The translations under genes were made by a program, and so were the position numbers. DNA of 64,000 bases, taken from assembly GCF_006228125.1 (NCBI RefSeq), contig NZ_VDFY01000208.1, positions 37,111-101,110 of the forward strand, written 5' to 3'. Below, piece by piece: positions 43,432 through 53,352 of this stretch. This stretch comes from Micromonospora orduensis. Its GTDB lineage: Bacteria; Actinomycetota; Actinomycetes; Mycobacteriales; Micromonosporaceae. The stretch's first letter is position 1; each line of letters begins with the position of its first letter. The notes beneath the pieces are model-generated. The model searched no databases and was not told the origin of the DNA. It saw only the letters and a list, made by a program, of their open reading frames with translations.

Positions 43432-46400
43432 ATGCGCCGCACCACATTGATCATCGCAGTGATCGCCGGCCTGTTACTGTCGCTCGGCCTCGCGCCACCC
43501 GCTTCGGCGGCCCCGGCCTTCCGCGCCCTGCTGTTCACCAAGACCGCCGGCTACCGGCACGACTCGATCCCCGCCGGGATCTCCATGTTCCAGCAGCAGG
43601 CCGCGGCGAACAACTTCGAGCTGGTGCAGACCGAGGACTCAAGCGTCTTCACCCCGGCCAACCTCGCGACATTCGACGTCATCATCATGTTCCAGACCTC
43701 CGGCATGGTCTGGACCTCAGCCGCCCAGCGCCAGGCCGTCGAGGGCTACCTCGCCAGCGGCAAGGGCATCGTCGGCGTCCACAACGCCACCGACATGGGC
43801 ATCGAATCCGAATACCCGTGGTGGGACCAGACCATCAACGGCGGCGCCCACATGCCCGAGCACTCCCCCGGCGTACTGCCCGGCACCGCCATCGTCGCGG
43901 ACAAGCAGCACCCGTCGACGGCCGGCCTGCCGGACCGATGGAACCGCAGCGAGGAGTGGTACAACTTCGACACCAACCCGCGCGGCAACGTGCACGTCCT
44001 GGTGACCGCCGACGAGCGGACGTACAACCCGGGATCCCGGGCCATGGGCCCGGACCACCCGATCTCCTGGTGCCGCAACGTCAGCGGCGGTCGGGTGTGG
44101 GCCACCGCGATGGGCCACGCCATCGACTCGTACAGCGAGACGAACTTCCGCAACCACGTCCTGGGTGGTGTCAAGTGGGCCGCCGGGAACGTCCCCGGCG
44201 ACTGCGGCGGCACCGTCTGGGGCAACTTCGAGAAGCGGACCCTCGACGACAACACCGTCGACCCGATGGCGCTGGCCGTGGCACCGGACGGCCGGGTCAT
44301 CTACGCCCAGCGCGGCGGACAGGTCAAGATCTTCAAGCCCTCCACCAACAGCACCGTCACCGCCGCCACGCTTAGTGTCTACACCGGAGGCGAGGATGGC
44401 CTGACCGGCATGGCCCTGGACCCCAACTTCGCCACCAACGGGTACGTGTACCTCTACCACTCGCCGGCGAGCAGCTCGACCGACGTCAACCGCGTCTCCC
44501 GCTACACCCTCAGCGGTGACACGCTGAACATGTCCAGCGGTGTGACGATCATCGACATCCCGGCGTACCGTGACCGGACGTTCCCGGAGCCCGGCCACAC
44601 CGGCGGCTACATCGAGTTCGGTCCGGACGGCAACCTCTACATCGGCACCGGCGACGACACGCCCCCGAACCTCGACCCCAACTGGCAGGGCTACGCCCCG
44701 CTGGACTGGCGCTCGGGCAAGTCCAACCTGGACGCCGCCCGGACCGCGGGCAACACCAACGACCTACGCGGCAAGCTGCTGCGCATCCGCCCCGGAGCCA
44801 ACGGCGGCTACACCATCCCGAGCGGCAACCTCTACCCCCAGGGCACGGCGCAGACCAAGCCGGAAATCTACGCGATGGGCTTCCGCAACCCGTTCCGTTT
44901 CTCGATCGACGCGGCCACCGGCTGGGTCTACCTGGCCGACTACGGACCGGACCGCAACCCGCCGACCACCAACCGGGGCCCCGAGGGCCTGGTCGAGCTC
45001 AACGTGATCAAGACGCCCGGCAACTACGGCTGGCCGTTCTGCCACGGTGACAACCAGCCCTACGCGCCGTACAACCCCGACACCGGCGTCGTCGGCGCGA
45101 AGTTCAACTGCAACGCGCCGGTCAACAACTCGCCCAACAACACCGGCCTCACCACCCTCAAGCCGATCGTCGCGCCGAACATCTGGTACGGCTACGGCAC
45201 CTCGCCGACCTTCCCGGAGCTGGGCTCCGGCGGCTCCGCGCCGATGGGCGGCCCGGTCTACCGGTACGACGCGTCGAACCCATCCGCGACGAAGTTCCCG
45301 CCCTACTACGACGGCGTGCACTTCTTCTACGAGTGGTCGCGCAACTACATCAAGGAGGTGCACTTCGACTCCTCCTCGGCGGTGACCCGCACCAACCCGT
45401 TCCTGCCCGGTGGTGGGTTCAACAAGCCGATGGACATGGAGTTCGGCAAGGACGGCTCGCTCTACCTGCTGGAGTGGGGCACCAACTTCGGTGGCGGCAA
45501 CAGCGACTCCGGGCTCTACCGGATCGACTACATCCAGGGCGGCCGGTCACCGATCGTCAAGGCCACCGGCACGCCCACCAGCGGCACCGCGCCGCTCACC
45601 GTCCAGTTCAGCAGCGCCGGCACCTCCGACCCGGACGGCAACACGCTGAGCTACCAGTGGACGTTCGGCGACGGCACCACCTCCACGGCGGCCAACCCGT
45701 CGAAGGTGTACACCTCCAACGGCAACTACACGGCCCAGTTGAAGGTCACCGACAACACAGGTAAGACGGGTTTCGCCAATGTCCAGATCACGGTCGGCAA
45801 CAGCGCGCCGGTGGTCACCATCACCACCCCGCCGAACGGAGGCATGCTCACCTTCGGCGACAAGGTGCCGTACCAGATCACCGTGACCGACCCGGACGGC
45901 GGCACGATCGACTGTTCGAAGGTGATCCTCAACCCGGCGCTGGGTCACGACGACCACGCCCACGAGACCACCGAGTACCCGGGCTGCTCGGGCACCATCT
46001 CCACCGACCTGCTCGGCGGGCACCCCGACGGCGCCAACCTGTTCTACGTGCTGAACGCGCGGTACACCGACAACGGCGGGGCGGGGGGCGCGGCTCCGCT
46101 CACCGGCACCGCGCAGGCGATCCTCCAGCCGAAGCACAAGCAGTCCGAGTACTTCAGCAGCCAGTCCGGCATCCGGGTCGTCGACCAGGCGGCCGCGGAG
46201 AGCACCAAGCGCGTCGGTGACATCTCCAACAACGACTGGATCGCGTTCAGCCCGATGAGCCTGTCGGGCATCTCGACCGTCAGCTACCGGCTGTCGTCGC
46301 CGTCCGGTGGTGGCACCATCGAGCTGCGGGCCGGCTCACCCACCGGAACGCTGCTGGCCACCACACCGGTGCCGAGCACCGGCGGCTGGGACAACTACCA

Positions 46401-46983
46401 GTCCACGGCACCGGTCAGCGTCGCCGCCCTGGCGGGGACGCAGACGCTCTACATGGTGTTCAAGGGCAGCGGCAACAACTGGTTCGACCTCGACTCGCAC
46501 ACGTTCGGCGGCGCCGGCGTCGGCGTGCCCGGCACGGGCACCGGCACCGGAGTGGCGGGGAAGACCTGGACGCTGACCGCGCAGCACAGCGGCAAGCTGA
46601 TGGACGTCAGCGGCGTCTCCACCGCCGACGGCGCCCAGATCAACCAGTGGGCGGCCACCGGGGGCAACAACCAGAAGTGGCAGGCGGTCGACGCGGGCAG
46701 CGGGGCGGTCTACCTCAAGGCGGTCCACAGCGGCAAGTGCGCCGAGGTGATCGGCGGCTCCACCGCGGCGGGCGCCTTCCTCCAGCAGGCCACCTGCACC
46801 AACAGCAACCAGCAGAAGTTCACCGCCACGGCCACGACGACCTCCGGGGTCTACACGGTGCGCAACGTGCAGAGCGGTCTCTGCCTGGACGTCAACACCG
46901 CCTCCACGGCGGACGGCGCCCGGCTCCTGCAGTGGACCTGCCACGGCGCGAGCAACCAGCAGTGGAGGTTCACCCAGGTGTGA
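43432..46983 (+). CDS. Secreted ThuA / PQQ-type sugar dehydrogenase / PKD / CBM6 / ricin multidomain protein
   Basis: The 1,183-residue exoprotein has: signal peptide 1-26; a ThuA-like trehalose-utilisation (class I glutamine amidotransferase-fold) domain about 30-245 (FTKTAGYRHDSIPAG, GKGIVGVHNATD); a GSDH-type beta-propeller dehydrogenase about 260-700 (YAMGFRNPFRFSID, NYGWPFCHGD); a PKD domain about 705-790 (YQWTFGDGTTST); an Ig-like segment; a CBM6 about 905-1030; and a ricin-type lectin about 1045-1183. The order is that of known actinomycete exoenzymes of this type, probably oxidising or binding sugars at polymer surfaces. TAGGAGA precedes ATG 43432. Its exact catalysis is unproven. Confidence 0.85.
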   Translation: MRRTTLIIAVIAGLLLSLGLAPPASAAPAFRALLFTKTAGYRHDSIPAGISMFQQQAAANNFELVQTEDSSVFTPANLATFDVIIMFQTSGMVWTSAAQRQAVEGYLASGKGIVGVHNATDMGIESEYPWWDQTINGGAHMPEHSPGVLPGTAIVADKQHPSTAGLPDRWNRSEEWYNFDTNPRGNVHVLVTADERTYNPGSRAMGPDHPISWCRNVSGGRVWATAMGHAIDSYSETNFRNHVLGGVKWAAGNVPGDCGGTVWGNFEKRTLDDNTVDPMALAVAPDGRVIYAQRGGQVKIFKPSTNSTVTAATLSVYTGGEDGLTGMALDPNFATNGYVYLYHSPASSSTDVNRVSRYTLSGDTLNMSSGVTIIDIPAYRDRTFPEPGHTGGYIEFGPDGNLYIGTGDDTPPNLDPNWQGYAPLDWRSGKSNLDAARTAGNTNDLRGKLLRIRPGANGGYTIPSGNLYPQGTAQTKPEIYAMGFRNPFRFSIDAATGWVYLADYGPDRNPPTTNRGPEGLVELNVIKTPGNYGWPFCHGDNQPYAPYNPDTGVVGAKFNCNAPVNNSPNNTGLTTLKPIVAPNIWYGYGTSPTFPELGSGGSAPMGGPVYRYDASNPSATKFPPYYDGVHFFYEWSRNYIKEVHFDSSSAVTRTNPFLPGGGFNKPMDMEFGKDGSLYLLEWGTNFGGGNSDSGLYRIDYIQGGRSPIVKATGTPTSGTAPLTVQFSSAGTSDPDGNTLSYQWTFGDGTTSTAANPSKVYTSNGNYTAQLKVTDNTGKTGFANVQITVGNSAPVVTITTPPNGGMLTFGDKVPYQITVTDPDGGTIDCSKVILNPALGHDDHAHETTEYPGCSGTISTDLLGGHPDGANLFYVLNARYTDNGGAGGAAPLTGTAQAILQPKHKQSEYFSSQSGIRVVDQAAAESTKRVGDISNNDWIAFSPMSLSGISTVSYRLSSPSGGGTIELRAGSPTGTLLATTPVPSTGGWDNYQSTAPVSVAALAGTQTLYMVFKGSGNNWFDLDSHTFGGAGVGVPGTGTGTGVAGKTWTLTAQHSGKLMDVSGVSTADGAQINQWAATGGNNQKWQAVDAGSGAVYLKAVHSGKCAEVIGGSTAAGAFLQQATCTNSNQQKFTATATTTSGVYTVRNVQSGLCLDVNTASTADGARLLQWTCHGASNQQWRFTQV

Positions 46984-47013
46984 CGAAACCGCGCTGACCA
47001 CGGCGCCCCGGTC

Positions 47014-47045
47014 GGGGCCGGCATCCGAGCAACGGAGCCGGTCCC
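47014..47045. terminator. Bidirectional hairpin between convergent genes
   Basis: GGGGCCGGCATCCG (47014-47027) pairs with 47033-47045 with one mismatch and one bulge around loop AGCAA, between the exoprotein gene and the SDR gene. Confidence 0.6.
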
Positions 47046-47061
47046 GGCCGGCGCGCTCCCG

Positions 47062-47820
47062 TCACCGGCCGAGCCAGCCGCCGTCGACGGGCAGCACGAT
47101 CCCGTTGACGTAGTCAGACGCGGCCGACGCCAGGAACACCGTGGCACCACCGAGATCGTCGGCGCGACCCCACCGGCCCGCCGGGATCCGGGCGAGGATC
47201 GCCGGTTCGCGGTCCGGGTCGTCACGAAGGGCCCGGGTGTTGTCGGTGGCGATGTAGCCGGGGGCGATGGCGTTGACGTTCACCCCGTGACCGGCCCACT
47301 CGTTCGCCAGCGCGCGGGTGAGCCCGGCAATGCCCGACTTCGACGCCGCGTAGCCGGGGACGGTGATGCCGCCCTGGAAACTCAGCAACGACGCGGTGAA
47401 GATGATCTTGCCGTGGCCACGCTCCACCATCGTCCGACCGATCTCCCGGCTCAGCACGAACTGGCTGCTCAGGTTGACCTCGATCACGTGGTCCCACATC
47501 TCGTCCGGATGGTCGACGGCCGGCGTACGGGCGATCGTGCCGCCGTTGTTGACCAGGATGTCGATGGGGCCGAGGGCGGTGAGGTCCCGGGCCAGCCGGT
47601 GTACGGCAGCCCGATCGGCGAGGTCGGCCCGTAGGGCGGTGAACCGGCGGCCGGCGGCGCGCACCAGGCGTTCCACCTCGCTGCCGTCGGCTTCGAGCTG
47701 GGCGGAGACGCCGACCACGTCGGCACCGGCCAGGGCCAGCGCCTCGGCCATCGCGAGCCCGATCCCGCGCCGGGCGCCGGTCACCACGGCGGTCCGTCCG
47801 GTCAGGTCGAACAGGGTCAT
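47062..47820 (-). CDS. Short-chain dehydrogenase, KduD-like
   Basis: The 252-residue classical SDR has TGARRGIG at 14-21, NNGG at about 91-94 and the catalytic Ser with YAASK at about 154-158. It resembles 2-deoxy-D-gluconate 3-dehydrogenase and 2-keto-3-deoxy-fuconate dehydrogenase, which act on keto-deoxy sugar acids. As last gene of the operon it overlaps the alcohol dehydrogenase gene by 4 bp (ATGA). A keto-deoxy acid made by the upstream dehydratase is a plausible substrate. Confidence 0.9.
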   Translation of the reverse strand: MTLFDLTGRTAVVTGARRGIGLAMAEALALAGADVVGVSAQLEADGSEVERLVRAAGRRFTALRADLADRAAVHRLARDLTALGPIDILVNNGGTIARTPAVDHPDEMWDHVIEVNLSSQFVLSREIGRTMVERGHGKIIFTASLLSFQGGITVPGYAASKSGIAGLTRALANEWAGHGVNVNAIAPGYIATDNTRALRDDPDREPAILARIPAGRWGRADDLGGATVFLASAASDYVNGIVLPVDGGWLGR

Positions 47821-48842
47821 CGGTTGCCCTCCGACAGATCGAGCAGGACCTTCATGACGCCGCCACCCTCCAACGCCGCGAACGCCGCGTCGGCCGCCTC
47901 GACGGGCTCCACCCGGGAGATGAGCTGACGGGCCGGGATCGCGCCGGACGCGACCAACCGGATCGCCTCCACCATGTCGTCGCGCTGGTAGAGACGGGCG
48001 CCCAGCAACTCCAGTTCACGCCAGAAGAACCGGTGCAGGTTGATTTCGCGCGGCCTGGGGTGGATCGCCACCATCACCAGCCGGCCCCGGGTGGTGAGGA
48101 CGTCGACCGCGGTGGCGACACCGCCGGCGGAGCCGGAGACCTCGAACGCAACGTCGGCGCCCGCGCCGTCGGTCCGGTCGTCGACCAGCGCCACGACGTC
48201 GGTCGTCGTCGGATCGACCGCCTCGACCCCGATCCTGCCCGCCACGTCGCGGCGGAACGGGTCCGGCTCGACGAGGAGCACGCGCGCCCCCCGGCCCCGG
48301 GCGACGGTGGCGATGAGCACCCCGACCGGGCCACCACCCACCACGACCACCTGGTCGTCGGCGGTCACGTCTCCCCGGCGGACGTCGTGCACCGCGACGG
48401 CGACCGGCTCGACGAGCGCCGCGTGGTCCAGGGGCAGGTCCTCGGGCAGCGGCAGGACCAGGTCCGTCGGCACGGTCCAGGAGGACTGCATGGCGCCGGG
48501 TGAGTCGATGCCGAGGAAGTTCATGGCGTGGCAGATGTGGGAGAGCCCGCGTCGGCAGGCGGCGCACCGCCCGCACGGCCGGGTCGGCATGACGGTGACG
48601 GCCTGGCCGACGGTCAAGCCGGTGGCGTCCTCGCCGAGGGCCGCGATCCGTCCGGACATCTCGTGCCCGATGATCGCCGAGGCGCCGACCCGCGTGTCCA
48701 TGTCTCCGTGGTAGATGTGCAGGTCGGTGCCGCAGATGCCGGTGTAGGCCACCTCGATACGCACCTGGCCGCGGCCCGGTGCCTCCGGGTCACGTTCCTC
48801 GACCCTGAGGTCTCGTGTCCCCCGGTAGACGACTGCCTTCAT
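47817..48842 (-). CDS. Zinc-dependent medium-chain alcohol/polyol dehydrogenase
   Basis: The 341-residue MDR enzyme has catalytic-zinc ligands in GICGTDLHIYHG (Cys) and GHEMSG (His-Glu), structural-zinc cysteines CGRCAACRRGLSHIC, and NAD-binding GGGPVGVL. It is close to threonine-3-dehydrogenase and sorbitol-dehydrogenase-type proteins. It probably oxidises a sugar, lactol or polyol in the same pathway as its neighbours. It begins 67 bp after the dehydratase stop and overlaps the SDR gene. Confidence 0.9.
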   Translation of the reverse strand: MKAVVYRGTRDLRVEERDPEAPGRGQVRIEVAYTGICGTDLHIYHGDMDTRVGASAIIGHEMSGRIAALGEDATGLTVGQAVTVMPTRPCGRCAACRRGLSHICHAMNFLGIDSPGAMQSSWTVPTDLVLPLPEDLPLDHAALVEPVAVAVHDVRRGDVTADDQVVVVGGGPVGVLIATVARGRGARVLLVEPDPFRRDVAGRIGVEAVDPTTTDVVALVDDRTDGAGADVAFEVSGSAGGVATAVDVLTTRGRLVMVAIHPRPREINLHRFFWRELELLGARLYQRDDMVEAIRLVASGAIPARQLISRVEPVEAADAAFAALEGGGVMKVLLDLSEGNR

Positions 48843-48909
48843 CGATCCTCCAACTCGGCGGTCGGAACGTCGATAGTCCCGACCGGGTGGGTGGTCAGCT
48901 CACGTGTTG

Positions 48910-50130
48910 TCAGTGACGTGCGGTGGACGAGACCTCGGTGTGCGAGTTCAGCGGCACCACGGGGACCTTGCGGGCGGAGACGCCGTCGACTCCGGCCAGC
49001 AACCGGCGCCCGGCCCGTTCCGGCCGGACGTTGGGGCTCTCGGCCGTCTGCGCCCGCGGGCGGCGGTTGGCCGCCCGGATCCGCTCCTCGTCGACGCGGA
49101 CTCCCAGTCCGGGTGTGTCGGCGAGGACGAACGCGCCGTCCTCGACGTGGTGGTCGACGGAGACGCCGACCGGTGGACGCAGGTCCTGAAGTTCACTGGT
49201 CAGGTGGTTCGGCACCGATGTCGCCGCGTGCAGCAGTCCGATGGGGCTGTTGCCGATCGGGCTGACCGGCAGGTCGTAGGCGTGCGCCAGGGCCGATGCC
49301 CGCAGGAAGTGGGTGACCCCCCAGACGGCCGCCATCTGGACGATGTCGACAGCGCCGGCGGCGATCAGCGGCCGGTACTGTTCGAGCCCGGTGAGGTTCT
49401 CGCCGGTGGCGACCGACGCGTTGATCCCCCGGCCGACCGCCGCGTGGCCCTCGGCGTCCCAGCGTCGGACCGGCTCCTCGATCCAGATGAGGTCCATGCC
49501 GCGTTCGATCTCACTGACGTGCCGGACCGCCTGTTTGCGGGTCCACGCCTCGTTCACGTCGAGCATCAGACCCGGCCGCAGCCCGTTCCCGGCCTCGGTC
49601 AGCACGTCCCGGACCAGGGCGAGGCGGTGCCTGTCGCGCTCGATGTCGAGGCCACCCTTGAGCTTGGCGGCCCGCAGGCCGTGGCTGGCGTAGACCTCGT
49701 ACTCCGCGACGAGTTCGTCGTCGGTGAGCCCGATGTCCAGGCCGGACGCGTAGGCGGGTACGCGCCGGTCGCGTCCGCCCAGCAGCCGCCACAGCGGCTC
49801 CCCGGCGGCCTGCGCCTTGATGTCCCACAGCGCCGTGTCGATGGCGCCGATGGTGCCGAAGACCGGGCCCGCGTGGCCCGCCTTGAAGGTGTGCCGCAGC
49901 ATGCGGTCGTAGAGGGTCGTCACCGCTCGGGGATCTTCGCCCTCGACGGCGGCGAAGATCCGCTCGATCTCGACATGCGGCCCGAGGCCGATCCCCGAGA
50001 TGCCCTCGTCGGTGTCGACGATGACGATCGACACCGGGACCACTCCGTCGGCGAAGACGCCGTTGGCATCGCCGACGGACCGCCCCCATTCCTGGACAGT
50101 GGCGAGTGTCCGATATCCAGTGATCCGCAT
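48910..50130 (-). CDS. Mandelate racemase/enolase-family sugar acid dehydratase
   Basis: The 406-residue enolase-superfamily protein has K156 and K158 (AAKLKGG; catalytic bases), metal ligands D191 (MLDVNEAW), E218/E219 (WIEEP) and E244 (TGENL), and a C-terminal His region (PIGNSPIGLLHAA). Such enzymes dehydrate sugar acids, for example L-fuconate, L-rhamnonate or galactonate, or racemise. Context with an L-rhamnose-mutarotase-like gene and dehydrogenases favours a deoxysugar acid dehydratase. GAAGGG precedes ATG 50130, 1 bp from the upstream permease stop. Confidence 0.85.
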   Translation of the reverse strand: MRITGYRTLATVQEWGRSVGDANGVFADGVVPVSIVIVDTDEGISGIGLGPHVEIERIFAAVEGEDPRAVTTLYDRMLRHTFKAGHAGPVFGTIGAIDTALWDIKAQAAGEPLWRLLGGRDRRVPAYASGLDIGLTDDELVAEYEVYASHGLRAAKLKGGLDIERDRHRLALVRDVLTEAGNGLRPGLMLDVNEAWTRKQAVRHVSEIERGMDLIWIEEPVRRWDAEGHAAVGRGINASVATGENLTGLEQYRPLIAAGAVDIVQMAAVWGVTHFLRASALAHAYDLPVSPIGNSPIGLLHAATSVPNHLTSELQDLRPPVGVSVDHHVEDGAFVLADTPGLGVRVDEERIRAANRRPRAQTAESPNVRPERAGRRLLAGVDGVSARKVPVVPLNSHTEVSSTARH

Positions 50131-50131
50131 G

Positions 50132-50959
50132 TCAACCCTTCGTGGAACCGGCGGCGACGCCGTCGGCGATTTGGCGCTGGAGGAACAGGTAGACCAACAG
50201 GACGGGTATCGCGGCGATCAGAACGCCCGAGGCGAAGGTCGGGATGTTGTCGGAGTACTGCCCGCGCAGGGAGGTCACCCCGACCATCAGCGTCCGGTGC
50301 TCGGCCGAGGGCATCATCACCAGCGCCATGAGGACGTCGTTCCAGCAGAACAGGGCGTTGAGGATGCCGACCGACAGCAGCGCGGGGGTGCCCAGGGGCA
50401 GCATGATCCTGCGGTACACGCCGTACACGGTGTTGCCGTCGATCCGGGCGGCATCGACGATCTCCGGCGGGATGCCCCTGTAGTAGCTGGTCATCAGAAA
50501 GACGGTGAAGGGCAGGAACTGCGCCACGTAGACGAGGACCAGACCGGGGTACGTGTCGATCAGCGCGGTGTCGGCCATGATCCGGGCCAACGGCACCATG
50601 ATCACCTGGAAGGGGATGAAGAGTCCGGCCAGGCAGCCCAGGAACAGCGCCGACGAGCCGCGGAACCGCAGCTGGCTCAGGGCGAAGCCGGCCATCGACC
50701 CGAGCAGTAGCAGCAGGGCCACCGACGACGTCACCACGAGCAGCGAGTTGGCGAAGTAGCGGCCCAAGCCGACGCTTGTCCACGCCGTCTCGATGTTCTC
50801 CAGGCGCAGGGCATCGGTCAGGCCGAACCGGTCCAGGATGTAGTCCCGGCGGGTCTTCATCGCGACGTTGGCGGTGAACAGCAGGGGGTAGATCGTCGCC
50901 AGGGCGAGCAGCGACATGGGGATGGCGATCAGCCACCGTCCCAGACGGAGGCGAGGCAT
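50132..50959 (-). CDS. Sugar ABC transporter permease, MalG type (third system)
   Basis: The 275-residue CUT1 permease has six hydrophobic segments and the EAA loop EIVDAARIDGNTVYGVYRRIMLP near 184-206. Its ATG shares one base with the stop of the MalF-type gene (TGATG overlap), so translation is coupled. There is no ATPase gene in the operon; a shared ATPase is implied as for the LacI-controlled importer. Confidence 0.92.
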   Translation of the reverse strand: MPRLRLGRWLIAIPMSLLALATIYPLLFTANVAMKTRRDYILDRFGLTDALRLENIETAWTSVGLGRYFANSLLVVTSSVALLLLLGSMAGFALSQLRFRGSSALFLGCLAGLFIPFQVIMVPLARIMADTALIDTYPGLVLVYVAQFLPFTVFLMTSYYRGIPPEIVDAARIDGNTVYGVYRRIMLPLGTPALLSVGILNALFCWNDVLMALVMMPSAEHRTLMVGVTSLRGQYSDNIPTFASGVLIAAIPVLLVYLFLQRQIADGVAAGSTKG

Positions 50960-51939
50960 CAGTCCTCTTTTCCGGATCGTTCGAGCAGCTTGATCTGCAA
51001 CAGCCCCACGACGAGCATGATCATGAAGAGGACTGTCGACGCGGCCGACGCGAGAGCCGGGCGGTTCATCTGGCCCTGCTGCTTCCAGATGTAGAACTCC
51101 GGCAGGTACGTCGCACCCTCCGGCCCGCCGCTGGTCATGACGTAGAGCAGCCCGAACATCGAGGTCAGCATCCCGATCATCGTGGTCACGAAGACGAACT
51201 GGATGGTGCGCGAGAGGCTCGGGACGATCACGTGCCAGACGACCTGGGGCATCGACGCGCCGTCCACCCTTGCGGCGTCCAGCAGCGCGGCGTCCAGGGT
51301 GGCGAACCCGGCGAGGAACACCACCAGGGCCATGCCGAAGGTGGCCCAGATGTGCACGCCGACCACCATGAACATCGCGATGCCCGGGTCACCGAGCCAG
51401 TCGATCGGGCCGACGCCGACCGCACCGAGGACGGCGTTGAGGGGGCCGTCGAAGGCGAGCAGCAGGTTGAAGATCGCGCCGACGATGACCGGGGACAGCA
51501 CTGCGGGAAAGAAGTAGACGCTGCGGTAGAGGCGGTGCCCGGGCACTCGCAGGTAGATGAACGTGGCGAGCAGGCCGGGGATCGCCACCGCCACCGGCAG
51601 CAGCAGCACCAGCAGCCCGACGTTGCTCAGCGCGGTCCGGAACAGCGGGTCCGCGAACAGCTCCCGGTAGTTGCCGAACCCGACCGCCGTTCCGTTCTGC
51701 GCACCGTCGCCGGTGAAGGAGAAGTTGACCCCGAGGACCAGCGGGTAGAGCCGCAGCAGGACGATGATCAGGACGGCCGGGGCGACCAGGATGTACGGGG
51801 CGAGACGCTCGGCCCCAGAACCGCCGCCGGCGCGACGGCGGAGGGCGCCGTCACGCCGGGGGGACGAGGTGACCGCGGGCCCGCCGGCCCGCCCGGCCGG
51901 AGCCGGACGGACCGACGGTCGCGTGTTTCCGATCGGCAC
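50959..51939 (-). CDS. Sugar ABC transporter permease, MalF type (third system)
   Basis: The 326-residue permease has a charged N-terminal extension of about 45 residues, six hydrophobic segments and an EAA loop LLDAARVDGASMPQVVWHVIVPSL near 218-241. It begins 4 bp downstream of the lipoprotein stop and is coupled to the next gene by a one-base overlap. Confidence 0.92.
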   Translation of the reverse strand: MPIGNTRPSVRPAPAGRAGGPAVTSSPRRDGALRRRAGGGSGAERLAPYILVAPAVLIIVLLRLYPLVLGVNFSFTGDGAQNGTAVGFGNYRELFADPLFRTALSNVGLLVLLLPVAVAIPGLLATFIYLRVPGHRLYRSVYFFPAVLSPVIVGAIFNLLLAFDGPLNAVLGAVGVGPIDWLGDPGIAMFMVVGVHIWATFGMALVVFLAGFATLDAALLDAARVDGASMPQVVWHVIVPSLSRTIQFVFVTTMIGMLTSMFGLLYVMTSGGPEGATYLPEFYIWKQQGQMNRPALASAASTVLFMIMLVVGLLQIKLLERSGKED

Positions 51940-51943
51940 GTGC

Positions 51944-53206
51944 TCAGCCCGCCTGGTCGGAAGCGGCCAGCTGCTTCACCACCTCGTCGACGGTGACCGA
52001 GCCGCTGAGCAGTTGCTGGGAGAGGCGCCCCATCAGGTCGATCGTCTTCGAGGAGAGCGCCACGTGCAGGGCCGGCTTACCGCTCTTGAGCTCGCTGACG
52101 ATCGTGGCGGCGGCCGGGCCGGCCTGCGACACGTCGATGGTGGTGTCGGCGACGATCGCGCCCGCTCCGGAGTAGAAGGCGTTGAGCGCCTCGGTCGACG
52201 TCAGCGAGCGCACCAGGTCGGCGGCCACCTTCGGGTCCTTCGTCCACTTGGCGACCGCGTAGCCGATGCCCCCGTCGTACGGGAGGCTCGGGGTGGTGCC
52301 GGCGGTGACGACCGGCGCCTTCATGACGCCGAGCTTCTCCGGGGTCAGGAACTCGTTGAAGTCCTGCCAGTGCCCGACGTCCGACATCAGGCCCATGACG
52401 TGGGCGGCCTTGCCGGACTGGAAGAACGCGAAGGAGTCGTTGAACATCGCCGTCGAGTTGGCTCCGTCGCTGTTCATCTTCCGGTCCCCGGCCTCCTTCC
52501 AGAGCTGGAAGATCCGCTTCACGTTCGCCGAGTTCCAGTCGCGCTTGCCGGCGATCCAGGCGTCGTACTCCTGGGCGGTGAGGGTGGTAGAGCCCAGGCT
52601 GGAGAGCCAGAACTGGATGCCGACGCCCTCCTTGTTGCCGAGGGCGAAGCACTTGGCGCCGGCCTTGGCGATGGTGGCGCAGTTGGCGACGAACGTGTCC
52701 CACGTGGTCGCCGGGCTCGCCGGGTCGAGACCGGCCTTCTCGTAGATCCCCTTGTTGTAGTAGATGGGGTAGCCCTGCAGCGTCACCGGGCCGCCGTAGA
52801 TCTTGCCGTCCTTGGTGAACGCGTCCCAGCCGGCCAGGCGCTGCTTGTCCTCGGCCACGTAGTCGGTGAGCGGCACGAGCGCGTCCACCCGGTCTCGGAT
52901 CTGGCCGCCGCCGTTGAACATCATCACGTCCGGGCCCTTGCCGGACTGGATGGCCGCGCCGAGCAACGTGTAGTACTGGTCGAAGGGCTGCGCGACGAAC
53001 TCGACAGTGACATCCGGATGCTTCTTCTTGAAGTCCGCCTTCGCCTTGTCCAGATAGGATTTGGCGAACGCCTCACCGGACTTGAAGTCCCACACCACCA
53101 GCTTGCCGTCCGAGCTGGTGGACTTCCCCGAATCGCTGGCACTTCCACAGCCGGCCAAGGCCAGGCTCACAACGAGGACGGCCGACCATATTGCTCGCTG
53201 TCTCAT
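51944..53206 (-). CDS. Sugar-binding lipoprotein (third system)
   Basis: The 420-residue MalE/CUT1-type solute-binding protein has lipobox LALAGCG with Cys at about 20, then typical strands (LVVWDFKSGEAF, GPDVMMFNGGGQ, YPIYYNKGIYEKAGLDP). It delivers its ligand to the permeases encoded downstream. GAGGTG lies just upstream of ATG 53206. The promoter is only about 70 bp upstream, in the region shared with the divergent GntR gene. Confidence 0.92.
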   Translation of the reverse strand: MRQRAIWSAVLVVSLALAGCGSASDSGKSTSSDGKLVVWDFKSGEAFAKSYLDKAKADFKKKHPDVTVEFVAQPFDQYYTLLGAAIQSGKGPDVMMFNGGGQIRDRVDALVPLTDYVAEDKQRLAGWDAFTKDGKIYGGPVTLQGYPIYYNKGIYEKAGLDPASPATTWDTFVANCATIAKAGAKCFALGNKEGVGIQFWLSSLGSTTLTAQEYDAWIAGKRDWNSANVKRIFQLWKEAGDRKMNSDGANSTAMFNDSFAFFQSGKAAHVMGLMSDVGHWQDFNEFLTPEKLGVMKAPVVTAGTTPSLPYDGGIGYAVAKWTKDPKVAADLVRSLTSTEALNAFYSGAGAIVADTTIDVSQAGPAAATIVSELKSGKPALHVALSSKTIDLMGRLSQQLLSGSVTVDEVVKQLAASDQAG

Positions 53207-53266
53207 CAGTTGTCACCTCTGAAAGTGGGGCGGCCGGCGGGCATCCCGCGAGCCAATGTTGACGGG

Positions 53267-53295
53267 AAGGTAACTCGTATGACGTGTGACGTCAA
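53267..53295 (-). promoter_or_regulatory. Promoter of the third importer operon with candidate GntR operator
   Basis: Minus-strand TTGACG (53290-53295), a 17-bp spacer and TACCTT (53267-53272) form the promoter. The spacer holds GTATGACGTGTGACG (on the plus strand), which recurs as GTATGACGTTGTGAACG in the spacer of the promoter at 55767. The motif lies in the region between this operon and the divergent GntR gene. Confidence 0.65.
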
Positions 53296-53352
53296 TACTC
53301 GGCCGTACACTGAGCCGGACGTCGTGCCACGGCGAGCAGTTCGGAGGGGGAC

